A stretch of 64,000 bases of DNA, from contig NZ_PDWN01000012.1 of NCBI RefSeq assembly GCF_010093205.1, positions 1 through 64,000 of the forward strand, read 5' to 3'. The notes beneath the pieces were generated by a model, which did no database searches, was not told where the DNA came from, and saw only the letters and a list, made by a program, of their open reading frames with translations. Shown piece by piece: positions 35,445 to 44,608 of the stretch; position 1 is the stretch's first letter; each line of letters begins with the position of its first letter. The stretch comes from Pseudoxanthomonas daejeonensis. Its GTDB lineage: Bacteria; Pseudomonadota; Gammaproteobacteria; Xanthomonadales; Xanthomonadaceae. The translations under genes and the position numbers were made by a program.

Positions 35445-36134
35445 TCAGCCCTGCGCGATCCGGATCGCGGCGGCGGCGGCCAACGGCGCCAGCACTCCGG
35501 AAGCCACCAGCATGGCCGCCATCAGCAGCAACGCTCCGCTCGCGTCCAGGCCCTGCGCGCTGGCCGCGACGCTGCCGGCACCGAAGACCAGCACCGGTAC
35601 GTACAACGGCAGCGCCAGCAGCGCGACGAGGATGCCGGAGCGCTTCAGGCCCACGGTGAGCGCGGCGACCACCGCGCCGAGCAGGCTCAGTACCGGCGTG
35701 CCCAGCAGCAGGGTCAGCATCAGCATGGGCAGCTGCGCACGTGGCAGGTACAAGAATTCGCCCAGCACCGGCACCACCAGAAGCAGCGGCACCGCCGTGG
35801 TGAGCCAGTGGCCGAAGGTGCGCACCGCCACCAGCCAGGCCAGCGGCACGGGTGCCAGGATCCATTGCTCCAGCGAGCCGTCCTCGGCGTCGCCGCGGAA
35901 CAGGCTGTCCAGCGAAAGCAGGCCGGCCAGCAGCACCGCCACCCAGACCGCATAAGGCGCGACGAAATCGCGCAGGATCTGCCGCCCGCCGCCCAGCGCC
36001 AGGGCGAACATCACCACTACCAGCAACGCGAACAGGGCCGGCTGCAGCGCATCGCCGCGCCGTCGCCAGACCAGGCGCAGGTCGCGCAGGAGCAGGGCGC
36101 GACCGGCCTGCAGCAGCGAGGGCGCGGCGCTCAA
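35445..36134 (-). CDS. ccmB: Heme exporter protein CcmB
   Basis: A 229-residue six-helix ABC membrane subunit: cytoplasmic RDLRLVWRRRGDALQPALFA, then helices, including EDGSLEQWILAPVPLAWLV characteristic of CcmB. It pairs with CcmA and CcmC to release holo-CcmE. The start is a TTG at 36134 with GGAG about 8 nt upstream; no ATG is available before the first helix, and 229 residues matches the family (about 220). Confidence 0.9.
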   Translation of the reverse strand: MSAAPSLLQAGRALLLRDLRLVWRRRGDALQPALFALLVVVMFALALGGGRQILRDFVAPYAVWVAVLLAGLLSLDSLFRGDAEDGSLEQWILAPVPLAWLVAVRTFGHWLTTAVPLLLVVPVLGEFLYLPRAQLPMLMLTLLLGTPVLSLLGAVVAALTVGLKRSGILVALLALPLYVPVLVFGAGSVAASAQGLDASGALLLMAAMLVASGVLAPLAAAAAIRIAQG

Positions 36135-36204
36135 ACCGGCATCTCCAGCCGGGCACGCGAGCGCGTGCCGGAGGTGCCGGACCGAGAGGGGCAGCAGGTA
36201 GTGC

Positions 36205-36208
<4 letters not shown>
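36131..36208 (-). CDS. Possible 25-residue coupling ORF between ccmA and ccmB
   Basis: An ATG overlaps the ccmA stop (ATGA) and, 25 codons later, a TGA overlaps the ccmB TTG start (TTGA). The peptide is Ser/Arg/Cys-rich ([14 protein letters not shown]...) with no family. If translated it would carry ribosomes from ccmA to ccmB across the 70-nt spacer. It may equally be chance. Confidence 0.3.
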
Positions 36209-36855
<647 letters not shown>

Positions 36856-36973
36856 CGGCGCGCATTGTACCGGCGTGCCGCGGCCGCACTGCGTCCGCCT
36901 TTCGCCCATAGCCGGCGGGGTTGTCTTCCGGCGCCGGGCCGCGATCGGGTTTCCCGGCCGGCGCTGCGGCTGG

Positions 36974-37423
36974 TCAGGCCTGCCTGGGCTGTTGGCGCGT
37001 CACCAGTTCCACCACGGCAAGGATCAGGCCGTGACCCGCCATCCCCACCGTCCACCAGATCGTCGGCCACTTCATGATGCTGGCATCTCCCATGCCCAGG
37101 CCGATGCCGGCGAACACCAGCATCCCGAACAGGTAGCCAGCGAGATGGATCAGCACGGACAGGCGCAGGGCGGCGATTTCCTTCGCTTTTCCCGTCTGCT
37201 CGGCTTTCGCGGCCTGGGCCTCGGTATCGACCGTCAACGCCGCGACGTCGACGCCGAAGGCGGCCGCCAGTGCCATCACCGATTCGCGCGCGGCCTTCTC
37301 GCCGTTCTCGATCCTCTGGACCGTCCTCAGGCCGATGCCGGCCACTTCGGCCAGGTGTTCCTGGGACCAGCCGCGACTGTCGCGCCAGCGCCTGACCTGT
37401 GCCCCGTCCGCGTGGATCTGCAT
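36974..37423 (-). CDS. XRE-family regulator fused to a 2TM membrane domain
   Basis: A 149-residue protein. Residues 7-62 are an XRE helix-turn-helix ([20 protein letters not shown] then [16 protein letters not shown]). A short charged linker leads to a 2TM domain ([20 protein letters not shown] and [19 protein letters not shown]). The architecture suggests a membrane-tethered DNA-binding protein; its target is unknown. GGAGA 7-8 nt upstream supports the ATG. It is upstream of ccmA on the same strand. Confidence 0.8.
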   Translation of the reverse strand: MQIHADGAQVRRWRDSRGWSQEHLAEVAGIGLRTVQRIENGEKAARESVMALAAAFGVDVAALTVDTEAQAAKAEQTGKAKEIAALRLSVLIHLAGYLFGMLVFAGIGLGMGDASIMKWPTIWWTVGMAGHGLILAVVELVTRQQPRQA

Positions 37424-37595
37424 CGTTGTCTCTCCCCATGGGCCGCCGACTTGCGGCCGGCCACCAGAGTGCCGCATGGCTGCCGGTTTGCAACGCCAGT
37501 GGCGCGCCACCTGACCGCCAGCAGGCCGCCAGTCGCCTGCCATGCCGCCATCGTGGCGATGAAGGCTGGCCGCATGCCACTGGCCACGGCAGCCG

Positions 37596-38114
37596 CTACG
37601 GCGATTCCGGAGCCATCCAGTCCACCCAGCGGATGTCGCCAAGCGTGCCGCCTGGCATTGGCCGTGCCCGGTACATCCGCAGTCGCACCGGTTCCCGGGC
37701 ATCCCAGTGCAGCAGGCCCGCCTGGTCGTAGCGACGGGCCAGGACATCGGCGGTGGCGGCGTCCAGTCCTTCCACCAGCCAGCCGCGCTCCTCCCAGCCG
37801 CCGTCGGCATCGGCAGCGGCGGCGCGCAGGGTGGGCCGGCCGAGGGCGTCCAGTTCCGCGCGCAGGGCGGCGTCGGCGGCGGCATTGGCACTCGCCGACC
37901 GTACGAGCGACTGCGGGTTCCACGCGGTGATCAGGGTCAGGCGCGAAGCGGATCCGGGAGACAGCGCCTGCACCAGTTCCGCCGGTATGTGCCGTCCGAT
38001 CGCCACTGCCAGCCAGTGGCCGTCGTCCAGGCGCACGCGGTAGCGGGCGGCGAGGTAGGCGTGCAGCAGCGTATCCGTTGCCGGTGCAGCGCCGGGGATG
38101 CTGTTTTCCGCCAT
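37596..38114 (-). CDS. DUF3293 family protein
   Basis: A 172-residue protein whose core LTLITAWNPQSLVRSASANA and WEERGWLVEGLD match DUF3293, a cytoplasmic family of unknown function. No signal or membrane segment. It is divergent from the aminotransferase gene across 65 nt, so the two may share a promoter region. Confidence 0.78.
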   Translation of the reverse strand: MAENSIPGAAPATDTLLHAYLAARYRVRLDDGHWLAVAIGRHIPAELVQALSPGSASRLTLITAWNPQSLVRSASANAAADAALRAELDALGRPTLRAAAADADGGWEERGWLVEGLDAATADVLARRYDQAGLLHWDAREPVRLRMYRARPMPGGTLGDIRWVDWMAPESP

Positions 38115-38179
38115 GGCCCATCTTCGCCGGCCGCCGCCTTTGCGTACACTCCCGGCTCCCGACCCCCGCCGGAACCGCG

Positions 38180-39337
38180 ATGCCGCTGCAGATCCCGCCG
38201 ACCAAGCTGCCCAGGGTGGGCACCACCATCTTCACCGTGATGTCGCAGCTGGCCGCCGAGCACGGCGCGGTGAACCTGGGCCAGGGCTTTCCCGACTTCC
38301 CGGTGCCGCAACGGCTGGTGGACGAACTGGACGCCGCGATGCGCGCCGGCCACAACCAGTACGCGCCGATGACCGGCGTGCCGGTGCTGCGCCAGGCCAT
38401 CGCGGGCAAAGCAGGGCGCTGCTACGGCGCGCAGGTCGACGCGGACACCGAAGTCACCGTGACCAGCGGCGCCACCGAGGCGATCTTCAACGCGATCCAC
38501 GCGGTGGTGCGCCCGGGCGAGGAGGTCGTCGTCCTCGACCCGGCCTACGACTGCTACGAGCCGGCGATCGACCTGGCCGGCGCGCGCGCGGTGCACGTGC
38601 CGCTGGATCCGCTGACCTTCGCCGTGGACTGGGACCGCGTGCGCGCCGCGATCACCCCGAAGACGCGGATGCTGATGATCAACAGCCCGCACAATCCGTC
38701 CGGGGCGATGTTCTCGGCCGACGACATGCGCGCGCTGGCCGACCTGCTGCGCGGCACCGACATCCTCCTCATCTCAGACGAGGTCTACGAACACATCGTG
38801 TTCGACGGACGCCGGCACGAATCGGTGCTGCGCTGGCCGGAACTGCGCGAGCGCGCGTTCGTGGTATCCAGCTTCGGCAAGACCTACCACTGCACCGGCT
38901 GGAAGATCGGTTACGCGATCGCGCCGCCCGCCCTGACCGCCGAGTTCCGCAAGGTCCACCAGTACAACGTGTTCTGCACCTTCGCCCCGGCCCAGCACGC
39001 GTTCGCCGCGATGATCCGCGACGAGCCCGAACACGACGAGCAGCTCGGCGCGTTCTACCAGGCCAAGCGCGACCGCTTCCGCGAGCAGCTGCTGGGCACG
39101 CGGCTCAAGCCGCTGCCGGTGCCGGGCGGCTATTTCCAGCTGGTCGACTATTCGGCGGTCAGCGACCTGCCGGACCACGAGTTCGCGAAGTGGCTGACGG
39201 TTGAGAAGGGCGTGGCCGCGATCCCGCTGTCGCCGTTCTACGAGAGCCCGCCGCCGGGCCAGCGCCTGGCGCGACTGTGCTTCGCCAAGAACGAAGCGAC
39301 GCTGGATGCGGCGATCGAGCGGTTGCGGATGCTCTGA
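38180..39337 (+). CDS. Methionine/glutamine-type aminotransferase (YbdL-like)
   Basis: A 385-residue fold-type I PLP aminotransferase. PLP lysine K234 lies in SSFGKTYHCTGWKIGY, with NSPHNPSG and SDEVYEHIVFD as cofactor motifs and a C-terminal Arg in ARLCFAKNE. The closest group is the YbdL/kynurenine-glutamine transaminase class, which uses glutamine to re-aminate ketomethiobutyrate. The omega-amidase gene 86 nt downstream removes the 2-oxoglutaramate by-product, which supports this reading. Confidence 0.88.
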   Translation: MPLQIPPTKLPRVGTTIFTVMSQLAAEHGAVNLGQGFPDFPVPQRLVDELDAAMRAGHNQYAPMTGVPVLRQAIAGKAGRCYGAQVDADTEVTVTSGATEAIFNAIHAVVRPGEEVVVLDPAYDCYEPAIDLAGARAVHVPLDPLTFAVDWDRVRAAITPKTRMLMINSPHNPSGAMFSADDMRALADLLRGTDILLISDEVYEHIVFDGRRHESVLRWPELRERAFVVSSFGKTYHCTGWKIGYAIAPPALTAEFRKVHQYNVFCTFAPAQHAFAAMIRDEPEHDEQLGAFYQAKRDRFREQLLGTRLKPLPVPGGYFQLVDYSAVSDLPDHEFAKWLTVEKGVAAIPLSPFYESPPPGQRLARLCFAKNEATLDAAIERLRML

Positions 39338-39423
39338 GGCGCGTGGACCGGCACCGCATGGGAGCCTGAGATGAAGCTCCTCGTTCCTTACCTGCCTTCC
39401 GAAAGTCCGATCCGGGAAATTCC

Positions 39424-40221
39424 ATGAACGACCTCCGCATTTCCCTCGTCCAGGGCGATACCCGCTGGCACGATCCGGCGGCCAACCGCGACTACTACGG
39501 CGCGCTGGTCGCGCCGCTGGCCGGCGCGACGGACCTTGTGGTGTTGCCGGAGACCTTCACCAGCGGCTTCTCCAACGATGCCATCGACAAGGCCGAGGGC
39601 ATGGAAGGGCCGACCGTGGCCTGGATCCGCGAGCAGGCCCGCGTGCTGGACGCGGCGGTGACCGGCAGCGTGCAGCTGCGCACGGCGGAGGGGGTATTCA
39701 ACCGCCTGCTGTGGGCCACGCCCGATGGCGCGCTGGCGCATTACGACAAGCGCCACCTGTTCCGCTACGCCGGCGAGCACAAGCGCTACGCGGCCGGTCG
39801 CGAGCGGCTGGGCGTGGAGCTGAAGGGCTGGCGGATCAATCCGCAGGTCTGCTACGACCTGCGCTTCCCGGTGTTCTGCCGCAACCGCTACGACGTCGAA
39901 CGCCCGGGGCAGCTGGACTTCGACCTGCAGATCTTCGTCGCCAACTGGCCTTCGCCGCGGGCCTACGCCTGGAAGACGCTGCTGCGTGCCCGGGCGATCG
40001 AGAACCTGTGCTACGTGGCCGCGGTCAACCGGGTAGGCCGCGACGGCAACGACCTGTCCTACGACGGCGACAGCGCGGTGATCGACTTCCTCGGCCAGCC
40101 GCAGGTCGAAGCGCATGGCCGCGAGCAGGTGCTGACCACGACGCTGTCGGCGGCGGCGCTGGCCGCGCACCGCGAGCGCTTCCCGGCCATGCTCGACGCC
40201 GACGCTTTCGAGTTGCGTTGA
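39424..40221 (+). CDS. Omega-amidase / nitrilase-superfamily amidohydrolase (YafV-like)
   Basis: A 265-residue nitrilase-fold enzyme with catalytic triad E43 (LPETFTSGF), K109 (YDKRHLF) and C143 (QVCYDLRFPV). YafV/Nit2-type enzymes hydrolyse 2-oxoglutaramate and 2-oxosuccinamate. It lies just downstream of the glutamine-type aminotransferase, forming the transaminase/omega-amidase pair that closes methionine salvage. The ATG at 39424 follows GGGAAATTCC, a weak ribosome site. Confidence 0.88.
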   Translation: MNDLRISLVQGDTRWHDPAANRDYYGALVAPLAGATDLVVLPETFTSGFSNDAIDKAEGMEGPTVAWIREQARVLDAAVTGSVQLRTAEGVFNRLLWATPDGALAHYDKRHLFRYAGEHKRYAAGRERLGVELKGWRINPQVCYDLRFPVFCRNRYDVERPGQLDFDLQIFVANWPSPRAYAWKTLLRARAIENLCYVAAVNRVGRDGNDLSYDGDSAVIDFLGQPQVEAHGREQVLTTTLSAAALAAHRERFPAMLDADAFELR

Positions 40222-40300
40222 CGCCACCACCGCACCCGGCGTTATGGTGGGTGCGTCGACAGCCGGGATGAACTCGAGCCCGGAGGGTAGGAGGACGTGC

Positions 40301-40753
40301 ATGGCCAGCGACGCTCTGCAGCTTGCGTGCCCCGCGTGCGGCGCACTGAACCGGGTTCCCGCCGCGCGGCTCGGCGACTGCCCGGTATGCGGTCGTTGCC
40401 GGGCGCAGCTGTTCCCGGGCCAGCCCTTCGTGCTTGGCGCATCGACATTCGACGCGCACGCGCAGCGTTCGGACCTGCCTTTGCTGGTCGACTTCTGGGC
40501 GCCCTGGTGCGGGCCATGCCGGACGATGGCGCCGGCCTACGCGCAGGCGGCCGCGCTGCTGGAACCGCAGGTGCGCCTGGCCAAGGTCGACACCGAAGCA
40601 GAACCGGCGCTGGGTGCCCGATTCGGCATCCGCAGCATCCCGACGCTGGCGCTGTTCCTGCATGGTCGCGAGCTGGCGCGACAGGCCGGTGCGATGCCGC
40701 TGCAGTCGATCGTGCAGTGGACCCGCCAGCACCTGCCGCCGCGCGCGGCCTGA
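40301..40753 (+). CDS. trxC: Thioredoxin 2 (zinc-ribbon thioredoxin)
   Basis: A 150-residue protein with an N-terminal zinc ribbon (C10, C13, C27, C30; an extra C33) and a thioredoxin domain with active site FWAPWCGPC (C70, C73) and cis-Pro in IRSIPTLALF. TrxC is a cytoplasmic disulfide reductase often induced by oxidative stress. GGAGG lies 7-11 nt before the ATG. It precedes an OsmC-family gene by 15 nt, so the two probably form an oxidative-stress operon. Confidence 0.93.
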   Translation: MASDALQLACPACGALNRVPAARLGDCPVCGRCRAQLFPGQPFVLGASTFDAHAQRSDLPLLVDFWAPWCGPCRTMAPAYAQAAALLEPQVRLAKVDTEAEPALGARFGIRSIPTLALFLHGRELARQAGAMPLQSIVQWTRQHLPPRAA

Positions 40754-40768
40754 ACCGGAGGAACGGCG

Positions 40769-41254
40769 ATGGAAGAAACCCGCCAGGTCGGCGTCACCCT
40801 GCACCAGGAAGCGGCCGATGCGTCGGGCTACGCTTTCCGGGTCGCCTTCGACGACAGCACGATCCCGGAACTGTCGACCGACGAATCGCCGCCGCTGGGC
40901 CTGGGCGGCGGTCCCGACCCGTCGCGGCTGCTGGTGGCTGCGGTGGCGAACTGCCTCAGTGCCAGCCTGCTGTTCGCGCTGCGCAAGTTCCATAACGCGC
41001 CCGGTCCGTTGACCACTCACGCTACCGCGACGCTGTCGCGCAACGCCGCCGGTCGCTGGCGCGTGACCCATATCCATGCGCAGCTGCGGCTGGCCGAGGC
41101 GGCCGCCGACCATCGGCAACTGGAGCGACTGTTGGCCCAGTTCGAGGATTTCTGCATCGTCACCGAAAGCGTCCGCCAGGGCGTGCCGGTCAGCGTCGGG
41201 GTCGCCGACGCGCAGGGCGCGCATCTGCATGGAGCCGTGGCGCCGGCGGGTTAG
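40769..41254 (+). CDS. OsmC-family protein
   Basis: A 161-residue protein with the two peroxidatic cysteines of the OsmC/Ohr fold: C62 in AVANCLSASLLFAL and C129 in FEDFCIVTESVRQGV. The family reduces organic hydroperoxides; this member is of the less-studied OsmC-like branch, so its substrate is unknown. CGGAGGAACGGCG lies just before the ATG, and it is coupled to trxC, a possible electron donor (inference). Confidence 0.85.
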   Translation: MEETRQVGVTLHQEAADASGYAFRVAFDDSTIPELSTDESPPLGLGGGPDPSRLLVAAVANCLSASLLFALRKFHNAPGPLTTHATATLSRNAAGRWRVTHIHAQLRLAEAAADHRQLERLLAQFEDFCIVTESVRQGVPVSVGVADAQGAHLHGAVAPAG

Positions 41255-41347
41255 GGCTGGAGTGCGGTCGTGCACGGGTTGGCAACGCCACCCTGCTATA
41301 TGCTCGGCCAAGCCCCACATCGTCCGCACATCCGAACGGAGACCGTC

Positions 41348-41785
41348 ATGACCCGTACCCCGTCCCTCGTGCTCGCTGTTGCGCTCGTCCTCGCCGGCAT
41401 GTCCACCGCCCATGCGGCCGGCAATGTCGACTGCAAGCTGCACTTCAACCTGTCCGGCTGGTCGGCGTTCTACAAGACCGCCAAGGGCAACGGCACCATC
41501 ACCTGCGACGACGGCAGCAGCCTGCCGGTCAGCATCAGCGCCAAGGGCGGTGGCGTGACCTTCGGCAAGTCGACGATCGAGAACGGCACCGGCGAGTTTT
41601 CCGGCGTGGCCAACATCCGCGAGACGCTGGGCACCTACGCGGCGGCCGAAGCCCACGCCGGCGCGGTCAAGTCGAGCAAGGCCCAGGTGATGACCAAGGG
41701 CGAGGTCTCGCTGGCCCTGGCCGGTACGGGCAAGGGCTGGGACCTGGGCGTGGCCTTCGGCAACTTCGTGATCTCGCCGCGCTGA
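41348..41785 (+). CDS. Small exported protein of unknown function
   Basis: A 145-residue protein with a clear signal peptide (LVLAVALVLAGMSTAHA-AG, cut near 25). The mature part is Gly/Ser/Ala-rich beta-type sequence with two cysteines (CKLHFNL and TITCDDG) and a motif GVANIRETLGTYAAAEAHAG. I do not recognise the family with confidence. The ATG at 41348 fits the signal. It lies 93 nt after the OsmC gene and may have its own promoter. Confidence 0.75.
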   Translation: MTRTPSLVLAVALVLAGMSTAHAAGNVDCKLHFNLSGWSAFYKTAKGNGTITCDDGSSLPVSISAKGGGVTFGKSTIENGTGEFSGVANIRETLGTYAAAEAHAGAVKSSKAQVMTKGEVSLALAGTGKGWDLGVAFGNFVISPR

Positions 41786-42066
41786 GGCGCATAGCACGCC
41801 GCATCTGCAGGGAGTGTCCGCGCCTCGCGCTGGTGGGGTAGGGCTTCCGCGCCACGCACCACGCGCGGGTCCCGGCGCGGAGGTCTCGGAATCCCGAGGC
41901 TCCCGGTGTCGCGTCCGTTCCCGCGCCTGCGAGGGCGGTCATTGGCATTCCACGGACGGGCCTGAAGTCGCGACGCGGGTGCCGTCAGGTTGGCAGCGCT
42001 GATCCATGCAGCCGGGCGAGCCCGGCTCGACATGCGGGCGGTGTGACTGCGCCGCCTGTGGTTCGC
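41786..42066. other. Intergenic region with a degenerate REP copy
   Basis: No gene seen. At about 41903-41934 the sequence CCGGTGTCGCGTCCGTTCCC then GCGCCTGCG resembles one arm of the 16671/21141 repeat with several changes. The rest separates two convergent genes; no strong terminator is visible. Confidence 0.4.
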
Positions 42067-43713
42067 TCAGCCGTGGCCGCCACCGCGTGGCCCGCGGTTG
42101 CCACCGCGCGGCGCACCGCCCGGACGCCCACCCGGGCCTCCCGGACCACCGGGACGCCCACCGCCGCCCGGGCGACCGGCACCGCCGGGACGACCGGCGC
42201 CACCTGGCCGTGCCGCACCTGCTGCTCCCGGGCCACCGGGACGTCCACCGCCGCCGGGCCGGGCGTTGCCGCCGCCGGGTCGCGCATGGCCCGCCGGACC
42301 ACGGTTGCCATAAGGGCTGCTGCTGCCCGGGGTTGCGTGGTCGGACGGGAAGTGCGGTGCATTGCCCGGATGCCCGTACGGACGCGGCTTGCGCGCACCC
42401 GCACCGGCACCCTGGCCTTGTCCCTGTCCCTGTCCACCGCCGGCATAACCGCCGCCGGGCTTGCCGCCCGGCTTGCCATAGCGTGGCTTGCCGCCAGGGC
42501 CACCGGGACCGGCGTTGCGATGACCGCTCGGGCCGGTGTCCACGCCTTCGGGCACGTACCAGGAGCGGAACGCAGCCGGATTGCCATCGGGCAGCGGCTT
42601 GGGACCCTTGTTGGGGCGCTGCTTGAACGGCTTCTGCGACTGCTTGGCCGCCATCTCGCCGCTCACGGTCAGGCCGCCGTGCGGCTTCTTGTTCCCGCCG
42701 CGGCCGCCGCGGCGATCCTCGCGCACGTGGTCGAAGCGGCGCAGCTCGCGGCCTTCGTCGGCCGTGTTGTGGCCGTTGACGTACGCCTGGCCCGGACCAC
42801 GCTCGCGGCCGACGTGCACGGTCGACTTGGCCGCGCGGCGCTGGCCGATCACCGGCTGCAGGGTCAGGGTCGAGGCCGAGCTGTCCTCGAGCTTGAGCTC
42901 GCGCTGCAGGGCTTCGACCTGCGCCGCCGGCAGTTCCTGCGACTGGCCGCGCAGCAGTTCGCGCGGCAGCGAGACGTTGCCGTAGCGCACGCGCTTGAGC
43001 CGGCTGACCTGGCAGCCTTGCGATTCCCACAGGCGGCGGACTTCGCGGTTGCGGCCTTCCTTGACCACGACGCTGAACCAGTCGTGCGAGTCGGTGCCGC
43101 CGATGCGTTCGATCTTGTCGAACTTGGCCGGGCCGTCCTCCAGCGCCACGCCGCGGGCGAGGCGGTCGATGATGGCGTCGGAGACGTTCTCCTGGCCTTC
43201 CGGCGCACGCACGCGCACCACGTATTCGCGCTCGACCTCGTAGGACGGATGCATCATCGCGTTGGCGATCTCGCCGTCGGTGGTCAGCAGCAGCAGGCCG
43301 GTGGTGTTGATGTCGAGGCGGCCGATCGCGATCCAGCGCGCGCCCTTCAGGCGCGGCAGCGCCTCGAAGATGGTGGGGCGGCCTTCGGGATCGTCGCGGG
43401 TGGTCACCTCGCCTTCGGGCTTGTTGTAGACCAGCACGCGCGCCGGCTCGGTCAGGGCGGAGGCGACGAAGGCCTTGCCGTCCAGTTCGACCTTGTCGCC
43501 GCTGCGGATGCTCTGGCCGACCTGGGCGACCTCGCCGTTGACCTTGACCAGGCCGTCGGCGATGCGCTGCTCGAGCGCGCGGCGCGAGCCCAGTCCGGCC
43601 TGGGCCAGGACCTTGTGCAGGCGCTCTTCGGCCTTGGGCTGCGCGGGCGCGGCTTCTTCGCCGCGCTTGAGCGACAGCTTGCCGAGGGGCTTGCGGGGGG
43701 TGGAATCATTCAT
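42067..43713 (-). CDS. rluB: 23S rRNA pseudouridine synthase RluB-like with a long Gly/Arg-rich tail
   Basis: A 548-residue protein. An S4 RNA-binding domain (about 29-80, ERLHKVLAQAGLGSRRALEQ) precedes the RsuA/RluB catalytic domain with D134 in GRLDINTTGLLLL and KEGRNREVRRLWE. The catalytic part ends near 275, matching E. coli RluB. Residues 281-548 are a low-complexity extension, first charged (RRGGRGGNKK), then Gly/Pro/Arg/Gln repeats (RPGGAGRPGGAGRPGGGG). The family modifies U2605 of 23S rRNA. Its start overlaps the scpB stop by 1 nt (TGATG). Confidence 0.9.
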   Translation of the reverse strand: MNDSTPRKPLGKLSLKRGEEAAPAQPKAEERLHKVLAQAGLGSRRALEQRIADGLVKVNGEVAQVGQSIRSGDKVELDGKAFVASALTEPARVLVYNKPEGEVTTRDDPEGRPTIFEALPRLKGARWIAIGRLDINTTGLLLLTTDGEIANAMMHPSYEVEREYVVRVRAPEGQENVSDAIIDRLARGVALEDGPAKFDKIERIGGTDSHDWFSVVVKEGRNREVRRLWESQGCQVSRLKRVRYGNVSLPRELLRGQSQELPAAQVEALQRELKLEDSSASTLTLQPVIGQRRAAKSTVHVGRERGPGQAYVNGHNTADEGRELRRFDHVREDRRGGRGGNKKPHGGLTVSGEMAAKQSQKPFKQRPNKGPKPLPDGNPAAFRSWYVPEGVDTGPSGHRNAGPGGPGGKPRYGKPGGKPGGGYAGGGQGQGQGQGAGAGARKPRPYGHPGNAPHFPSDHATPGSSSPYGNRGPAGHARPGGGNARPGGGGRPGGPGAAGAARPGGAGRPGGAGRPGGGGRPGGPGGPGGRPGGAPRGGNRGPRGGGHG

Positions 43714-44570
43714 CAGTTGGTGCTCCGGCCGTCGGTGTCTTCTTCGGCCTGGGTTTCGGAATCGCCTGCGGCCTCGTCGGCCTGGGGCGGGGTAGGGGTG
43801 TCGTTCGTGTCGCCATCCGTCGATGCATCGGCGTGGGGATCGCCGATCTCGTCGGAGGTGGAGGAATCGTTCGCCGCGTCGTCGAGCCCGCCATCGGCGG
43901 CGTCGCTGTCGTCGGAACCGGTTTCGTCGTCGTTTACGTCGCCGGGCTGCGCGTCGTCATCCTGGAGACCATTGCCGGGGCCCGTGATGCCAGCCCTCGC
44001 CGGCGCCATCTCCGGATCCAGCGGCAGCTGCGGCTCCAGTTCGCCGATGTCCTTCAGCTCGGACAGCGGCGGCAGTTCATCCAGGCGCTTGAGGCCGAAA
44101 TAGTCCAGGAAGCCGCGGGTGGTGCCGAACAGCGCCGGCTTGCCGGGCACGTCGCGATGGCCGACCACGCGGATCCACTCGCGCTCTTCCAGCGCCTGGA
44201 TGATGTTGGTGCTGACCGCCACGCCTCGGACCTGTTCGATCTCGCCGCGGGTGATCGGCTGGCGGTAGGCGATCAGGGCCAGTGTTTCCAGCGTGGCGCG
44301 GGTGTACTTGGTCTTGCGCTCGGTCCACAGGCGCGCGACCCAGCCATGCACGTCGGCCTTGACCTGGTAGCGGAAGCCGGAGGCTACCTCGACCAGTTCC
44401 ACGCCACGGTCGGCGCAGGCGTCGCGCAACTGCTCCAGCGCCGCCTCGACGCTGCCCGGCGGCGCCGGGGCATCTTCCGGGAACAGCGCATGCAACTGGG
44501 CCAGCGCCAGCGGCTGGTTGGCCGCCAGGAGCGCGGCCTCGACGATACGGTTGATCAGCGCCTGGTCCAT
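43713..44570 (-). CDS. scpB: Segregation and condensation protein B
   Basis: A 285-residue protein. Residues 1-185 are the two winged-helix domains of ScpB (NRIVEAALLAANQPLALAQL, TRATLETLALIAYRQPITRG, GKPALFGTTRGFLDYFGL). With ScpA and SMC it forms the condensin-type complex. A strongly acidic, disordered tail of about 85 residues (DDETGSDDSDAADGGLDD...) follows. It sits 38 nt after scpA and is coupled to rluB. Confidence 0.94.
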   Translation of the reverse strand: MDQALINRIVEAALLAANQPLALAQLHALFPEDAPAPPGSVEAALEQLRDACADRGVELVEVASGFRYQVKADVHGWVARLWTERKTKYTRATLETLALIAYRQPITRGEIEQVRGVAVSTNIIQALEEREWIRVVGHRDVPGKPALFGTTRGFLDYFGLKRLDELPPLSELKDIGELEPQLPLDPEMAPARAGITGPGNGLQDDDAQPGDVNDDETGSDDSDAADGGLDDAANDSSTSDEIGDPHADASTDGDTNDTPTPPQADEAAGDSETQAEEDTDGRSTN

Positions 44571-44608
44571 GTATCCCGCAGGGTCTGGTGGAAAGGGGGC
44601 ATCGGGTG

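Noticed and set aside
41270-41350. GTG-type upstream starts for the small exported protein
   Set aside because: They precede a normal signal peptide and would bury it; ATG 41348 fits better.
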